Source of the DNA: Candidatus Flexicrinis proximus
Lineage (GTDB): Bacteria > Chloroflexota > Anaerolineae > Aggregatilineales > Phototrophicaceae
Direction of reading: 5' to 3'
DNA length: 64,000 nucleotides
Assembly: GCA_016712885.1 (NCBI GenBank)
Contig: JADJQF010000033.1
Coordinates: 186,001 to 250,000, forward strand
The position numbers were made by a program, and so were the translations under genes. The notes beneath the pieces are model-generated. The model ran no database searches. It saw nothing but the letters and a program-made list of their open reading frames with translations, and was not told the origin of the DNA. Positions 25,531 to 34,365 of this stretch are shown here, in pieces. The first letter of the stretch is position 1. Each line of letters opens with the position of its first letter.

Positions 25531-26997
25531 ATGCCGTTCTTCGAAAGACCATCGCTGAAGGCTGACGGCGCCGTCCCGGTCTACCGTCAGCTCTACGATT
25601 ACCTGCGCGCGTCGATCCTGTCCGGCCAGCTTCCGACGGGGGCTCCGCTGCCATCGACCCGTGCGCTGGCCGACGAACTTGGTGTGTCGCGCAACACCGT
25701 CCTCGGCGCCTACGACCAACTCTTCGCGGAAGGTTATCTGGAAGCGGTAGGGGGCAAAGGCACGTTCGTCTCCCGCACGCTGCCGGAGATGCTGCTCACG
25801 CCGCGGGGTGATCTCAAGCGGCAGACGAAACCCACTGAGCGCAACCATAGGCTGTCCGAGCGGTCGCAGACGCTGCTCTCCACTCCGACAATGCCCGGCC
25901 TGCCCGTCGTCCACCGTCCCAATCAGGCGTTTAAGACCGGCGCGCCGGCCCTCGACCAGTTCCCCTATCCGCTCTGGGCCAAAATCGTCTCTCGCCAGGC
26001 GCACGCCCTCCATCCGAATATGCTGGTCTATCAGGACGTCGCCGGCTACCGCCCTCTGCGCGAAGCCATTGCTAACCACGTGCTGATCGCGCGTCAGGTG
26101 CGCTGCAGCCCGGAGCAGGTCATCATCGTTACCGGCTCGCAAGGCGGCCTGTACCTGGCCGCGCGCGTCCTGCTCAATACTGGGGATCAGGCATGGGTCG
26201 AGGACCCCGGTTATATTGGCGCACGCCGCGCGCTGACCGCCGCAGGCGCTCAGCTTGTCCCGGTGCCGGTCGATGCACAGGGTATATGCGTCGACGCAGG
26301 CATCGCGCGCGCGCCACAAGCTCGGCTGGCCTATCTGACCCCCTCGCATCAATTCCCACTAGGCATGACGCTCAGCCTCCGCCGCCGCCTCGATCTGCTT
26401 GCCTGGGCCAAATCCAGCGGCGCCTATCTCCTTGAGGATGATTACGACAGTGAATTCCGGTTTGCCGGGCGGCCGCTCGCGGCGCTGCAGGGACTCGACG
26501 ACTGCGAGTCCGTCATCTACGTCGGGACCTTCAGCAAGGTCCTCTTTCCGGCCCTGCGCCTGGGTTATCTGATCGTCCCGCCGGGTCTGGTTGATGCCTT
26601 CCTGTCCTTCCGCGCGTCCACCGACTATCACTTGCCTGTCCTGGAGCAAGCCGCGCTGACCGACTTCATCGTCGAGGGGCACTTCGTCCGCCACATTCGT
26701 CGCATGCGGGCGCTCTATGCCGGACGCCGCGCGGCATTGATCGACGCGCTGAAATCCAGCCCGATCGAGGTGGATGCTCCCCAGACCGGCATGCACCTGA
26801 TTGGCTGGCTGCCGGATGGCATCTCCGATACCGAAGTCGCGCAGCGTGCCGCTGCGGAAAATATCCGGGCGATTCCCCTGTCCGCCTTCGCGCTGGAAGC
26901 CCGCATCCGCAGCGGCCTGCTCTTGGGGTATGCATCAGTCGATGCGCACGAAATGCAGCGCGGCGTGCTGGCTCTGATCCGCGCTGTTGGACTGTAA
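25531..26997 (+). CDS. MocR/PdxR-type transcription factor
   Basis: 488 aa. Residues 1-80 are a GntR winged helix (VPVYRQLYDYLRASILSGQLPTGAPLPSTRALADELGVSRNTVLGAYDQLFAEGYLEAVGGKGTFVS). From residue 130 a class I aminotransferase fold follows. LEDDYDSEFRFAGRP and the PLP lysine in VGTFSKVLFPALRLGYL are intact, so the domain can bind PLP. MocR regulators commonly control vitamin B6, GABA or amino-acid genes. The preceding amidohydrolase on the same strand is the nearest candidate target. Confidence 0.92.
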   Translation: MPFFERPSLKADGAVPVYRQLYDYLRASILSGQLPTGAPLPSTRALADELGVSRNTVLGAYDQLFAEGYLEAVGGKGTFVSRTLPEMLLTPRGDLKRQTKPTERNHRLSERSQTLLSTPTMPGLPVVHRPNQAFKTGAPALDQFPYPLWAKIVSRQAHALHPNMLVYQDVAGYRPLREAIANHVLIARQVRCSPEQVIIVTGSQGGLYLAARVLLNTGDQAWVEDPGYIGARRALTAAGAQLVPVPVDAQGICVDAGIARAPQARLAYLTPSHQFPLGMTLSLRRRLDLLAWAKSSGAYLLEDDYDSEFRFAGRPLAALQGLDDCESVIYVGTFSKVLFPALRLGYLIVPPGLVDAFLSFRASTDYHLPVLEQAALTDFIVEGHFVRHIRRMRALYAGRRAALIDALKSSPIEVDAPQTGMHLIGWLPDGISDTEVAQRAAAENIRAIPLSAFALEARIRSGLLLGYASVDAHEMQRGVLALIRAVGL

Positions 26998-27163
26998 TCG
27001 GCGCGCGACTCTGGCAGGTTCTCACGCCAGCCGCGGACTTATCTCCGATTCGCGCTAGAATGGATAAACACGAGGGTGGTATCTGATCGGCGCCGGTCCG
27101 GTTTGTGCTGCGTGACTCGACCGCCGGCAGCCCAAAGTCAATTCAGCGTGATAGGGGGCAACT

Positions 27164-27811
27164 ATGGTGTGCTGTTCGCACTGCCAGGGCGCAGACTCGC
27201 TCTTCAACCGGCAAAAAGCAGAAGCCGACCTTCGGGATTACCGCAAGAACGGCGCAGGTGGCACAACAAAACGGCTGCTTGACGCCTTGAAAACCGTCGA
27301 TGTCACCGGCATGACTCTGCTCGATATCGGGGGCGGGGTGGGCGTGATCCAGCACGAACTCGCCGCGGCTGGCGTGGGAGCGATCACCGATGTCGACGCC
27401 TCCAGCGCCTATCTTCAGGCGGCTCAGTCCGAGGCCGAGCGCCGCGGCTACCGTTCAAGTGCCGCCTATCTTCATGGCGACTTTGTGGCCCTTGCCGAAC
27501 GGATCGATCCGGCGGACATCGTGACTATGGATCGCGTCATCTGCTGTTACCCCCACGTCGAAGCGCTGGTGAGCGCCGCGGCCAGTCGCACCCGGCGGTA
27601 TTTCGCCGTGGTTTACCCGCGCGATACCTGGCTGGCGCGCCTGGCAACCCCATTTCTGAACCTGGTTTTCACGTTCCAGCGCAGCCCGTTTCGTACATTT
27701 GTCCATCCCAGCGCAATCGTCGAGCGCATCGCCGCCGCTAACCACCTGCAGAAGTCTCGCCACTATGAGGGCTGGCTTTGGCAAGTGGTCGTCTATGCCA
27801 GGACGGTCTGA
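27164..27811 (+). CDS. class I SAM-dependent methyltransferase
   Basis: 215 aa. The opening CCSHCQGADSLFNRQKAEADLRDYRKNGAGGTTKRLLDAL is followed by the SAM-binding motif LLDIGGGVGVIQHELAAAG and a second strand ending ITDVDASSAYLQAAQ. DIVTMDRVICCYPHVEALV is the third motif. The C-terminal part has a hydrophobic stretch LARLATPFLNLVFTF. The family resembles Mg-protoporphyrin methyltransferase-like enzymes in architecture, but no pigment genes are nearby, so the substrate is open. GGGGGCAACT upstream is a weak ribosome binding site. Confidence 0.85.
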   Translation: MVCCSHCQGADSLFNRQKAEADLRDYRKNGAGGTTKRLLDALKTVDVTGMTLLDIGGGVGVIQHELAAAGVGAITDVDASSAYLQAAQSEAERRGYRSSAAYLHGDFVALAERIDPADIVTMDRVICCYPHVEALVSAAASRTRRYFAVVYPRDTWLARLATPFLNLVFTFQRSPFRTFVHPSAIVERIAAANHLQKSRHYEGWLWQVVVYARTV

Positions 27812-27827
27812 GGCCGCCAGAGGCCGC

Positions 27828-28284
27828 TTACTTCAGCTTCGGCTCATAGGTTCCCGGTACGTCGCGGAATGAGACTGCATAACGGTTCCAGCCATTGATC
27901 AGGATCACGGCCAGTGTCAGATCTGACAGCTCTTTGTCGCTGAAGTGCGGCCGCACCGCCTCGAAAATCGCGTCCGGGACGTGTGTCTCGGAAATCAACG
28001 TGAGCGCTTCTGTCCACTCCAGCGCCGCGCGTTCCCGTGGGCTGAAAAACGGAGTCTCCCGCCATGCATTGAGCGCGTACAGCCGCTGCTCGGTCTCTCC
28101 GGCCGCGCGCGTCTTTGGTGTGCATGTCGATGCAATAGGCGCAGCCGTTGAGCTGCGAGGCGCGTGTCTTGACTAGTTCCAGCAGCAGCTTTTCCAGCCC
28201 GCAGTGATCGACAAACGCCTGCAGGCCGTTCATCGCCTTCATCGCACCGGGGCTTGCCGCTGCGTAATCCAACCGTTCTTTCAT
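27828..28284 (-). pseudogene. carboxymuconolactone decarboxylase/AhpD-like protein, frameshifted
   Basis: Restored about 152 aa. The first frame gives MKERLDYAAASPGAMKAMNGLQ...ELVKTRASQLNGCAYCIDMHTKDAR, with the CxxC and histidine of the AhpD-type redox site. After KDAR the family motif GETEQRLYALNAWRETPFFSPRERAALEW continues in another frame and ends ...GWNRYAVSFRDVPGTYEPKLK at a stop at 27828. The shift is at about 28100-28110 in an alternating GC tract; restoring one GC dinucleotide gives the usual DARAAGETEQR. GGAGCATCCCC precedes the ATG. A read error in the GC tract is a real possibility. Confidence 0.8.
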
Positions 28285-28390
28285 GGGGATGCTCCGTAAG
28301 GTAACCTCTGTCAGTTGTACGATACGCCTGATCCCGGACGGCCCAAAGTACCGCTTTTCGATCTGCCGAAGGTGCCAGTTACACTCCGCG

Positions 28391-28894
28391 TCACCAGTCG
28401 CCGGCGTAACCGGGATTGAAGGGGACGTAGTGCTCCAGGGCATACGCCCATTTCAGTTCGACCAACTGGCGCTGGTGCAGGATGTCGTGTGCGACCCATG
28501 AGGCGAGGACATCGCCGGCGCTGAAGCCCTCCCACGGGGACACCACTGATCCTTCCAGAGCGGGGTCTTTCAGGCCGCGCAGCCATGCCAGCGACCGTTC
28601 GCGCTCCTGCATGAAATCGGCTGCTGAGGCGGCCAGGTCGCGCGTGTTATACCCGCGCGTGGCGATCCATTCGCCGGGATGGTGCGGCGCCTTGGCCCGC
28701 CCCGTGAACGCCGATTCGAAGAGTGGCCTGAAATCCTCGCGTTCTTCGTCTGCCAGATGGTTGATGACTTCGAGTACCGACCAATCTTCAGTCCCTGGCT
28801 TCCAGCGGGCCTGCTCTGCTTCAATGCCGAGGACAAGGTGTTGGAGTACCCGCGCGTTGTCCGCGAGCTGTCTGAGGCAGAAATTAAAGTCCAT
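28391..28894 (-). CDS. DinB/YfiT-like four-helix protein
   Basis: 167 aa. AAAGGAGG just before the ATG at 28894 fixes the start; an upstream extension crosses the terminator. The protein begins MDFNFCLRQLADNARVLQHL and contains WSVLEVINHLADEEREDFRPLFES and VASWVAHDILHQRQLVELK, giving the three metal-binding histidines of the DinB superfamily. Such proteins are putative metal-dependent thiol transferases or damage-inducible hydrolases. It lies 107 bases upstream of the AhpD-like gene on the same strand, and directly after the terminator of the tad operon. Confidence 0.88.
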   Translation of the reverse strand: MDFNFCLRQLADNARVLQHLVLGIEAEQARWKPGTEDWSVLEVINHLADEEREDFRPLFESAFTGRAKAPHHPGEWIATRGYNTRDLAASAADFMQERERSLAWLRGLKDPALEGSVVSPWEGFSAGDVLASWVAHDILHQRQLVELKWAYALEHYVPFNPGYAGDW

Positions 28895-28916
28895 GAATCC
28901 TCCTTTGCTGGAAATC

Positions 28917-28942
28917 AAAAGGCGGCCCGGAGAGCCGCCCTT
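28917..28942 (-). terminator. terminator of the tadA transcript
   Basis: On the minus strand GGGCGGCTCTCCGGGCCGCC is followed by TTTTGATTT. It lies about 35 bases after the tadA stop and overlaps the upstream region of the DinB-like gene. Confidence 0.75.
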
Positions 28943-28974
28943 GTGTCTGATCACTGAACTGCTGGCGGCCTGTC

Positions 28975-30435
28975 TTACCGCCGCTGCCCTGCGCCGAAAA
29001 TCTGTGGCGGCAGCACGATCCCCGAGTCTTCCAGGCGATCCATGAATTTCGGGCGGATGCCTGTCGCGCGGATGCGGCCGATAATCTTGCCGGCTTCAAA
29101 ACCGATTTGCTCGAACTCAAACAGGTCGGACATGGTGATCATATCGCCTTCCATGCCCTGAACTTCGGTGACATTGGTGATCTTGCGGCTGCCGTCACGC
29201 AGGCGCGACTGCTGCACGATCAGGTCGATCGCGCCTGCAATCTGCTCACGGATCGCGCGCACCGGCAGATCCATGCCGGCCATCAGGCACATCACTTCCA
29301 GACGCGAAATGCTGTCGCGCGGGCTGTTGGCGTGAAGCGTGGTCAGTGAGCCGTCGTGACCGGTATTCATGGCCTGGAGCATGTCCAGCGCTTCGCCCGA
29401 CCGGCATTCCCCGACGACGATGCGCTCAGGACGCATACGCAGGCAGTTCACCACCAGATCCTGAATGCTGATTTCGCCTTTACCTTCGATGTTGGGCGGG
29501 CGGCTTTCCAGCGTCACGACGTGTTCCTGCTGCAGCTGCAGCTCCGCCGCGTTTTCGACGGTGATGATCCGCTCGTTGTTCGGGATGAAGCCGGACAGCA
29601 CGTTGAGCAGGGTGGTCTTGCCTGAACCCGTGCCGCCACTCACGACCGTGTTCAGCGCCGAGACGACGCATCCGCGCAGGAATTCCGCGATTTCCGGTGT
29701 CATCGAGCCGAACCGGATCAGATCCTGATAGGTCAGCGGCTGCTTGGAGAATTTACGGATCGTAATCGTCGGCCCGCACAGCGCGACCGGACGGATTACG
29801 ATGTTCACACGGGAGCCATCCGGCAGACGGGCGTCTACCATCGGTGAGCTTTCGTCGACACGCCGGCCAAGCGGGGCGACGATACGGTCGATCACGCGCA
29901 TCACATGTTCGTCGTCATCGAAAGCGATATTGGCGCGCGTGATATGCCCCTTACGCTCGACAAATACGTTCTTGGGGCCGTTTACCATGACTTCCGTGAT
30001 GGTTTCGTCCTGCAGCAGCGGCTCGATCGGACCGAAGCCCAGGATGTCCGCCACGATTGCTTCAAACAAGCGCTGCCGCTCGCTGCGGCTCAGGACCATG
30101 CTTTCTTCCGCCAGGATCGCGTTGAAAAGCTCTTCGATGTGCATGCGGATTTCGTTTTTCCGCGAGTTGTCGAACTGGTCCAGTTCGGCTAACAGCTTGT
30201 TCTGCACCCGCATCTTGAGGTCGGACTGTGTGTTCTCGACCTTCCCGCGCGGGCCGTCTCCCGGCCGCTGAGCGGGCATGACCGGACGGCGCTGCATTTC
30301 ACCGCCGCCACCCCCCCCTCCGGCTCCGGTATTACCCCCGGCAGGCTGTCCGCCGCCCCCTTGCTGAGGCCGTGGCTGTTCGTTCCCGCCGCCGCCACTT
30401 CCCCCTTTAGGATTGATACGCTCCAGCAACGACAT
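28975..30435 (-). CDS. tadA: Tad pilus assembly ATPase TadA/CpaF
   Basis: 486 aa. A disordered Gly/Pro/Gln-rich N-terminal region of about 60 residues precedes the N-terminal domain (IEELFNAILAEESMVLSRSERQRLFEAIVADILGFGPIEPLL). The core carries Walker A VSGGTGSGKTTLLNVLS, the Asp/Glu box RIITVENAAELQL, Walker B LRMRPERIVVGECRSGEALDMLQAMNTGHDGSLTTLHANSP, including the His box. TadA powers Flp pilus polymerisation at the inner face of the membrane. It starts 47 bases after the tadZ stop on the same strand. Confidence 0.95.
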   Translation of the reverse strand: MSLLERINPKGGSGGGGNEQPRPQQGGGGQPAGGNTGAGGGGGGGEMQRRPVMPAQRPGDGPRGKVENTQSDLKMRVQNKLLAELDQFDNSRKNEIRMHIEELFNAILAEESMVLSRSERQRLFEAIVADILGFGPIEPLLQDETITEVMVNGPKNVFVERKGHITRANIAFDDDEHVMRVIDRIVAPLGRRVDESSPMVDARLPDGSRVNIVIRPVALCGPTITIRKFSKQPLTYQDLIRFGSMTPEIAEFLRGCVVSALNTVVSGGTGSGKTTLLNVLSGFIPNNERIITVENAAELQLQQEHVVTLESRPPNIEGKGEISIQDLVVNCLRMRPERIVVGECRSGEALDMLQAMNTGHDGSLTTLHANSPRDSISRLEVMCLMAGMDLPVRAIREQIAGAIDLIVQQSRLRDGSRKITNVTEVQGMEGDMITMSDLFEFEQIGFEAGKIIGRIRATGIRPKFMDRLEDSGIVLPPQIFGAGQRR

Positions 30436-30482
30436 GCGCTATTCCTCACACTCTACGGATACTCTCCGCGTCTGACCCTCTG

Positions 30483-31811
30483 TTAACCGCCGCGCCGGAA
30501 CAGGCCGCCGGACTTTTTCTCTTTTTCAGGTTCTGCTATGTTTTCGCCGCTCAGCGAATCAGACAGCAGCTTGGCGACATCGAACAATTGTTTGACCAGC
30601 GGCTTGCTGCGATCGCGCTCTGCCAGGGTGATGGGTACGCCTTTAAGGATCGCGGCCATGATCAGCCGTTCGTCCACCACCGGGATCTCCGTGGCGATCG
30701 GGCGCTTGAAGAAGGTCTGGATGCGGTCGCTTGCCAGGGTCGCCGCCTTACGTTCGCGCTCGGTATAGACCTTATTCAGGATGATCGTCGTGCGGTCGGC
30801 CTCGTACCCGATCTTCTCGAACAAATCGAGTACGAACTTGGTATTCTTGACCGCGGGCAGGGACGGTGTGGTGACCAGTACAATTTTGTGCGCCACGTCG
30901 AATAGGGCAAGATTGACATCGTTGAGCGCTGTCGATGTGTCGACCACCACGTAATCGTAGCTTGACTTGACCTTGGTGATGATCTGGGCGAGTACGCTGG
31001 GTTGCTTGAACAACTCCTCGGCCATTTCCGGCCGGCTGGGAGCAACCAGAACCTTCAGGCCGCTGGCATGCGTCGCAACCACGTTGTCGAAGTGCTCGGG
31101 GTCGAGGTCTTCCGAGTCCTGTGCCATCTCAACCACGGTGATCTGCGATTGAATCGCCAGGAAGGTCGCCACGTCGCCGAATTGCAGGTCGGCGTCGATC
31201 AGCAGGACGCGTACGCCCTTCTTCATCAGGCTGGTTGCCAGTCCGGTTGAGACGGTCGTTACGCCGCTGCCGCCCTGTGGGCTGTACACCACGATCACAT
31301 GGCCGGGACGTTCGCCGATCCCTTGTTCGAGGAGCTGCGATGCTTTGAGCGCGTCAGCCGGGGTCGCCATCTGCGCCAGGCTGTACTGTTTGCGGATCGC
31401 CTCGTGGTTGCGGTAGACCGTGCGGATCGTGTTCGTCAGGTCGTCAATGTTGACCGGCTTAGCGAGAAAGTCGCGCGCGCCCGCCATCATTGCCCGCCGC
31501 ATATAGTCGGCGTCGTCCTGCACCGACATCATGATCACCGCCGACTGGGGCACGGTCTTATTGATCAGGCTGGTCGCCTGCAAGCCGTCCATGTCCGGCA
31601 TATTGATGTCCATGATGATGACGTCAGGTTTCATCTGTGCCGCCAGATCTACACCTTCGCGTCCGGTTCCGGCCGTTCCCACGACCTTCATATCCGACTC
31701 AAAAGCGAGCAGCTTCTTGATGTTCTCGCGCGTCTCGGGGATATCATCCACCAGCATGATGGTGATCTGCGGACCTTTGGCGTCCCCCGCTGTTTTCGCT
31801 ATTGAACTCAT
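30483..31811 (-). CDS. cpaE: TadZ/CpaE-type pilus localisation ATPase with receiver domain
   Basis: 442 aa. Residues 15-130 form a full response-regulator receiver: acidic pair VDD, phospho-acceptor in VIIMDINMPDMDG and the lysine in FLAKP. Residues 170-420 form a ParA/MinD-like ATPase. Its P-loop reads YSPQGGSGVTTVSTG, without the usual lysines, as common in TadZ. LLIDADLQFGDVATFLA, DYVVVDTSTAL and TIILNKV follow. TadZ marks the cell site where the Tad machine assembles. An intact receiver suggests phosphorylation input. It is preceded by a terminator-like hairpin after cpaB, so may have its own promoter. Confidence 0.93.
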   Translation of the reverse strand: MSSIAKTAGDAKGPQITIMLVDDIPETRENIKKLLAFESDMKVVGTAGTGREGVDLAAQMKPDVIIMDINMPDMDGLQATSLINKTVPQSAVIMMSVQDDADYMRRAMMAGARDFLAKPVNIDDLTNTIRTVYRNHEAIRKQYSLAQMATPADALKASQLLEQGIGERPGHVIVVYSPQGGSGVTTVSTGLATSLMKKGVRVLLIDADLQFGDVATFLAIQSQITVVEMAQDSEDLDPEHFDNVVATHASGLKVLVAPSRPEMAEELFKQPSVLAQIITKVKSSYDYVVVDTSTALNDVNLALFDVAHKIVLVTTPSLPAVKNTKFVLDLFEKIGYEADRTTIILNKVYTERERKAATLASDRIQTFFKRPIATEIPVVDERLIMAAILKGVPITLAERDRSKPLVKQLFDVAKLLSDSLSGENIAEPEKEKKSGGLFRRGG

Positions 31812-31926
31812 CGCTGGTTACGCTCCCTGTGTACTGCTGTGTTCAGTTTGTTCGTGAAGCTTATTGTAAACCGATTATACAAAAACAAGATGAACGGAAG
31901 TATTGAACCCCTCAAACGGGTGCGGT

Positions 31927-31967
31927 TAAGCAAAGCCGCCGGGGTGCTTGTGGCGATCCCCGGCGGC
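31927..31967 (-). terminator. hairpin terminator after cpaB
   Basis: GCCGCCGGGG and CCCCGGCGGC form a perfect 10-bp stem with a 13-base loop. On the minus strand it is followed by TTTGCTT, directly downstream of the cpaB stop. Confidence 0.7.
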
Positions 31968-31995
31968 CCTATGGTCGAACTGGGCGCGTGCGTGT

Positions 31996-33183
31996 TTAGC
32001 GCGGCGCTACGGCTGCGGCGGTCGGCAGCAGCGAAATCGTGTCGCCTGCAACCAGCTGACGGATCGAACGGATCGCCGGCTCAATTCCGTACGGCAGTTT
32101 GCGCGGCAGGATGATGCGATACTGATCCATGATGTAGTCGATGTCGACCTGCTGCACCGCAGCGATACCGGTCTCGTTGGCCGGACGCAGTGCGAACGTC
32201 ACCGGGACCTTCGACTCGATGAAGTAGGCCAGCACGACGGCTTCCTGCGGCGATACGGCAATCGAGACGATGTCCGGGCGCGGAGGAAGCGGGGTCGGGG
32301 TCGCTGCCGACTGACCGACTGCGGTCGGTACTGCGGTCTCCGCTGCCGGCGCAGCAACGCTGCTGGCACGCGCGAAGATCCGGCCGTTACGCGGGAAGTC
32401 GCCCACGTACATCACCAGCGCATCCTGGATCGTCATCTGTGTGGCCAGACGCGGGCGCGCCTGCTCAACCGGCTCGATAATGACCGGCAGGCTGACGACA
32501 CCGAGCGTGCCCAGCGAGAACGGGATCGAGTCCGAGCGGCCTGGTACGCCTTCGACCAGCGTGATTTCGCCGCCATCCTCACCCACCGCCAGCAGACGGA
32601 TGTTGTTGGGAAGCTGCGTCTGGAAGTCCTCGTCGATGTCGACGTACAGCAGCGACACGATCAGATCCACGCGATCGCCCGGCTGCAGTGCATAGGCGAC
32701 GCTGGTCAGACGGTCCATCGGCATTGCGATCATGCGCGTACCGGCTGGCAAAATCGCCGCCGCGTCCGAGCCTGCCGAACCGATGTTTGCGAGGTTATCC
32801 GTGATATCGCTCGTTTTGATCGGCGATTCCCGCTCAATATCGAAGCGGGCGATGCTGCCGATGACCAGTTCGGTGTCGGTGATCGCACTTAATGGCGCAT
32901 ACGGCTCCGGCCATGTCCGGTATCCGATATCGCTGGATTGGATGACCTGACCGCGATTAATGCGCTGGACCGCCACAACGATGTCGATAGTCGGGAGGGG
33001 AGTCGGGATGGGCGTGTTAGTCGCAGCCGGTGTCCCGCTCGGATTCTGTGCCACGACGGTGCCAGGCGCCCCAGGCGTCGTCGCCACGGTTTGCCGGCCG
33101 TTTTGCTGGCTGATGACCAGGGCGGCAATTGCACCGCCGGCTACAATCAACAGCGCCAAAAGAAATATGACACGTCTGCTCAT
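31996..33183 (-). CDS. cpaB: Flp pilus assembly protein CpaB/RcpC
   Basis: 395 aa. The N-terminus is a single membrane anchor (RRVIFLLALLIVAGGAIAALVIS). A proline/threonine linker is followed by a SAF domain (VVAVQRINRGQVIQSSDIGYRTWPE...) and a RcpC domain with AILPAGTRMIAMPMDRLTSVAYALQPGDRVDLIVSLLYVD. In diderms CpaB links to the secretin; no secretin (RcpA/CpaC) is present here, in line with a single-membrane cell. It lies 77 bases downstream of the kinase gene, and its position next to regulators suggests a shared operon. Confidence 0.93.
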   Translation of the reverse strand: MSRRVIFLLALLIVAGGAIAALVISQQNGRQTVATTPGAPGTVVAQNPSGTPAATNTPIPTPLPTIDIVVAVQRINRGQVIQSSDIGYRTWPEPYAPLSAITDTELVIGSIARFDIERESPIKTSDITDNLANIGSAGSDAAAILPAGTRMIAMPMDRLTSVAYALQPGDRVDLIVSLLYVDIDEDFQTQLPNNIRLLAVGEDGGEITLVEGVPGRSDSIPFSLGTLGVVSLPVIIEPVEQARPRLATQMTIQDALVMYVGDFPRNGRIFARASSVAAPAAETAVPTAVGQSAATPTPLPPRPDIVSIAVSPQEAVVLAYFIESKVPVTFALRPANETGIAAVQQVDIDYIMDQYRIILPRKLPYGIEPAIRSIRQLVAGDTISLLPTAAAVAPR

Positions 33184-33259
33184 TCAACCCTCCCCATTCA
33201 GTCGCTCACGGCATGACTATAGCGCGTGAGGCCGCAGCGCACAAAAAAGTCTATCGCAA

Positions 33260-34342
33260 TTATCCAGCAGGTAGTTCCAGCCGGATGGTCGTGCCGTCGT
33301 CGCCGCTCTGTACCAGCAGCGCGCCCTTGACCAGTTCGAACTTGTCGCGCAGCGTGATCAGATCGCGCATGCGCGCAGTCATCTTGCTCTCGTCGCCCGC
33401 TTCCATCACCATTGTATCGAATCCGCGGCCATCATCCTCGACCAGCACCTTAATCGGGCTGCCTGTGATGTCCATACGGATTCTGACCTTAGCCGCGCTG
33501 CCGTAATCCCGCGCGTGTACGATCAACTCCTGCACGCCGCGGAACAACAGAATCTGGCGGTATTCCTCCAGCCGCTGCTCTTCACCGTTGACCTCAAATT
33601 CGATTTCCAGGTCACTGCGGTCCTTGAAGCGCGATGTATACCGCTTCAGCGTCGGGATCAGGCCCAGATCGTCCAGCATCATCGGCCGTAGATCAAAGAT
33701 GAAGTCGCGGACTTTGCTCAGGGTCGACTTGGCGTTGTCTTTGAGGTTGACCAATTCGTCGGCGGCGCGCTGTGGGTCGCGGTCGAACTCGCGTCCGCAA
33801 ATATCCGCCTGGAGGATGAAATTTGTCAGTGATTGCGCCGGCCCATCATGCATCTGCCTTGCCAGGCGCTGGCGCTCTTGCTCCTGCGCTTCCACGATAC
33901 GCTTGATGCTGACGACTGCCGCTTTCCCCGCCGAATCGCCGGGAAGCTCGAAGTCTTCCGACGCGATATCCACGCCGGAAACGCGCTGCGAGATCTGCTG
34001 CAGCATCACTGTCTGTCCCTGCATCAGTTCGAGCGTCGCCTGAAACCGCTCAAGTTGTCCGCGCATCGTCGCCAGCCGCTGACGGGCGTCCAATGCACCA
34101 TCGTAACGGTCGCGGATGTCCTCGCGCGGCACAGTATCGATATTGTTGCGGATCGCCAGCAGCCCGGCGGCAATATCGGTATTCCGCTGTTCTTCGCGGT
34201 CGACCATCGACTGCTGCTGGGTGATCTGGGCTTTTATTTCGTTGATGCGGCGCTTCAGGTTTCCCAGTTCGTCATTGACCATCGTGACGAGCTGCTGCTT
34301 GGGGTCGGCTGTTGCGTTTGCAGTCGAGTCGTTATTGAACAT
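33260..34342 (-). CDS. DesK/NarX-type sensor histidine kinase (cytoplasmic)
   Basis: 360 aa, no membrane segment. Residues 15-130 are a coiled coil (VTMVNDELGNLKRRINEIKAQITQQQSM...). The dimerisation box is EAQEQERQRLARQMHDGPAQSLTNFILQ with phosphorylatable histidine, followed by LSKVRDFIFDLRPMMLDDLGLIPTL. The catalytic domain has a poor N-box (ELIVHARDYGSAAKV, without the usual asparagine) but a good G1 box (VEDDGRGFD) and a glycine-rich end SGDDGTTIRLELP. It likely partners the adjacent NarL-type regulator, 23 bases upstream. The intact H-box and weak N-box together suggest modified kinase activity. Confidence 0.9.
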   Translation of the reverse strand: MFNNDSTANATADPKQQLVTMVNDELGNLKRRINEIKAQITQQQSMVDREEQRNTDIAAGLLAIRNNIDTVPREDIRDRYDGALDARQRLATMRGQLERFQATLELMQGQTVMLQQISQRVSGVDIASEDFELPGDSAGKAAVVSIKRIVEAQEQERQRLARQMHDGPAQSLTNFILQADICGREFDRDPQRAADELVNLKDNAKSTLSKVRDFIFDLRPMMLDDLGLIPTLKRYTSRFKDRSDLEIEFEVNGEEQRLEEYRQILLFRGVQELIVHARDYGSAAKVRIRMDITGSPIKVLVEDDGRGFDTMVMEAGDESKMTARMRDLITLRDKFELVKGALLVQSGDDGTTIRLELPAG

Positions 34343-34365
34343 GTGCGAGTCCTATAGCGGCCATT

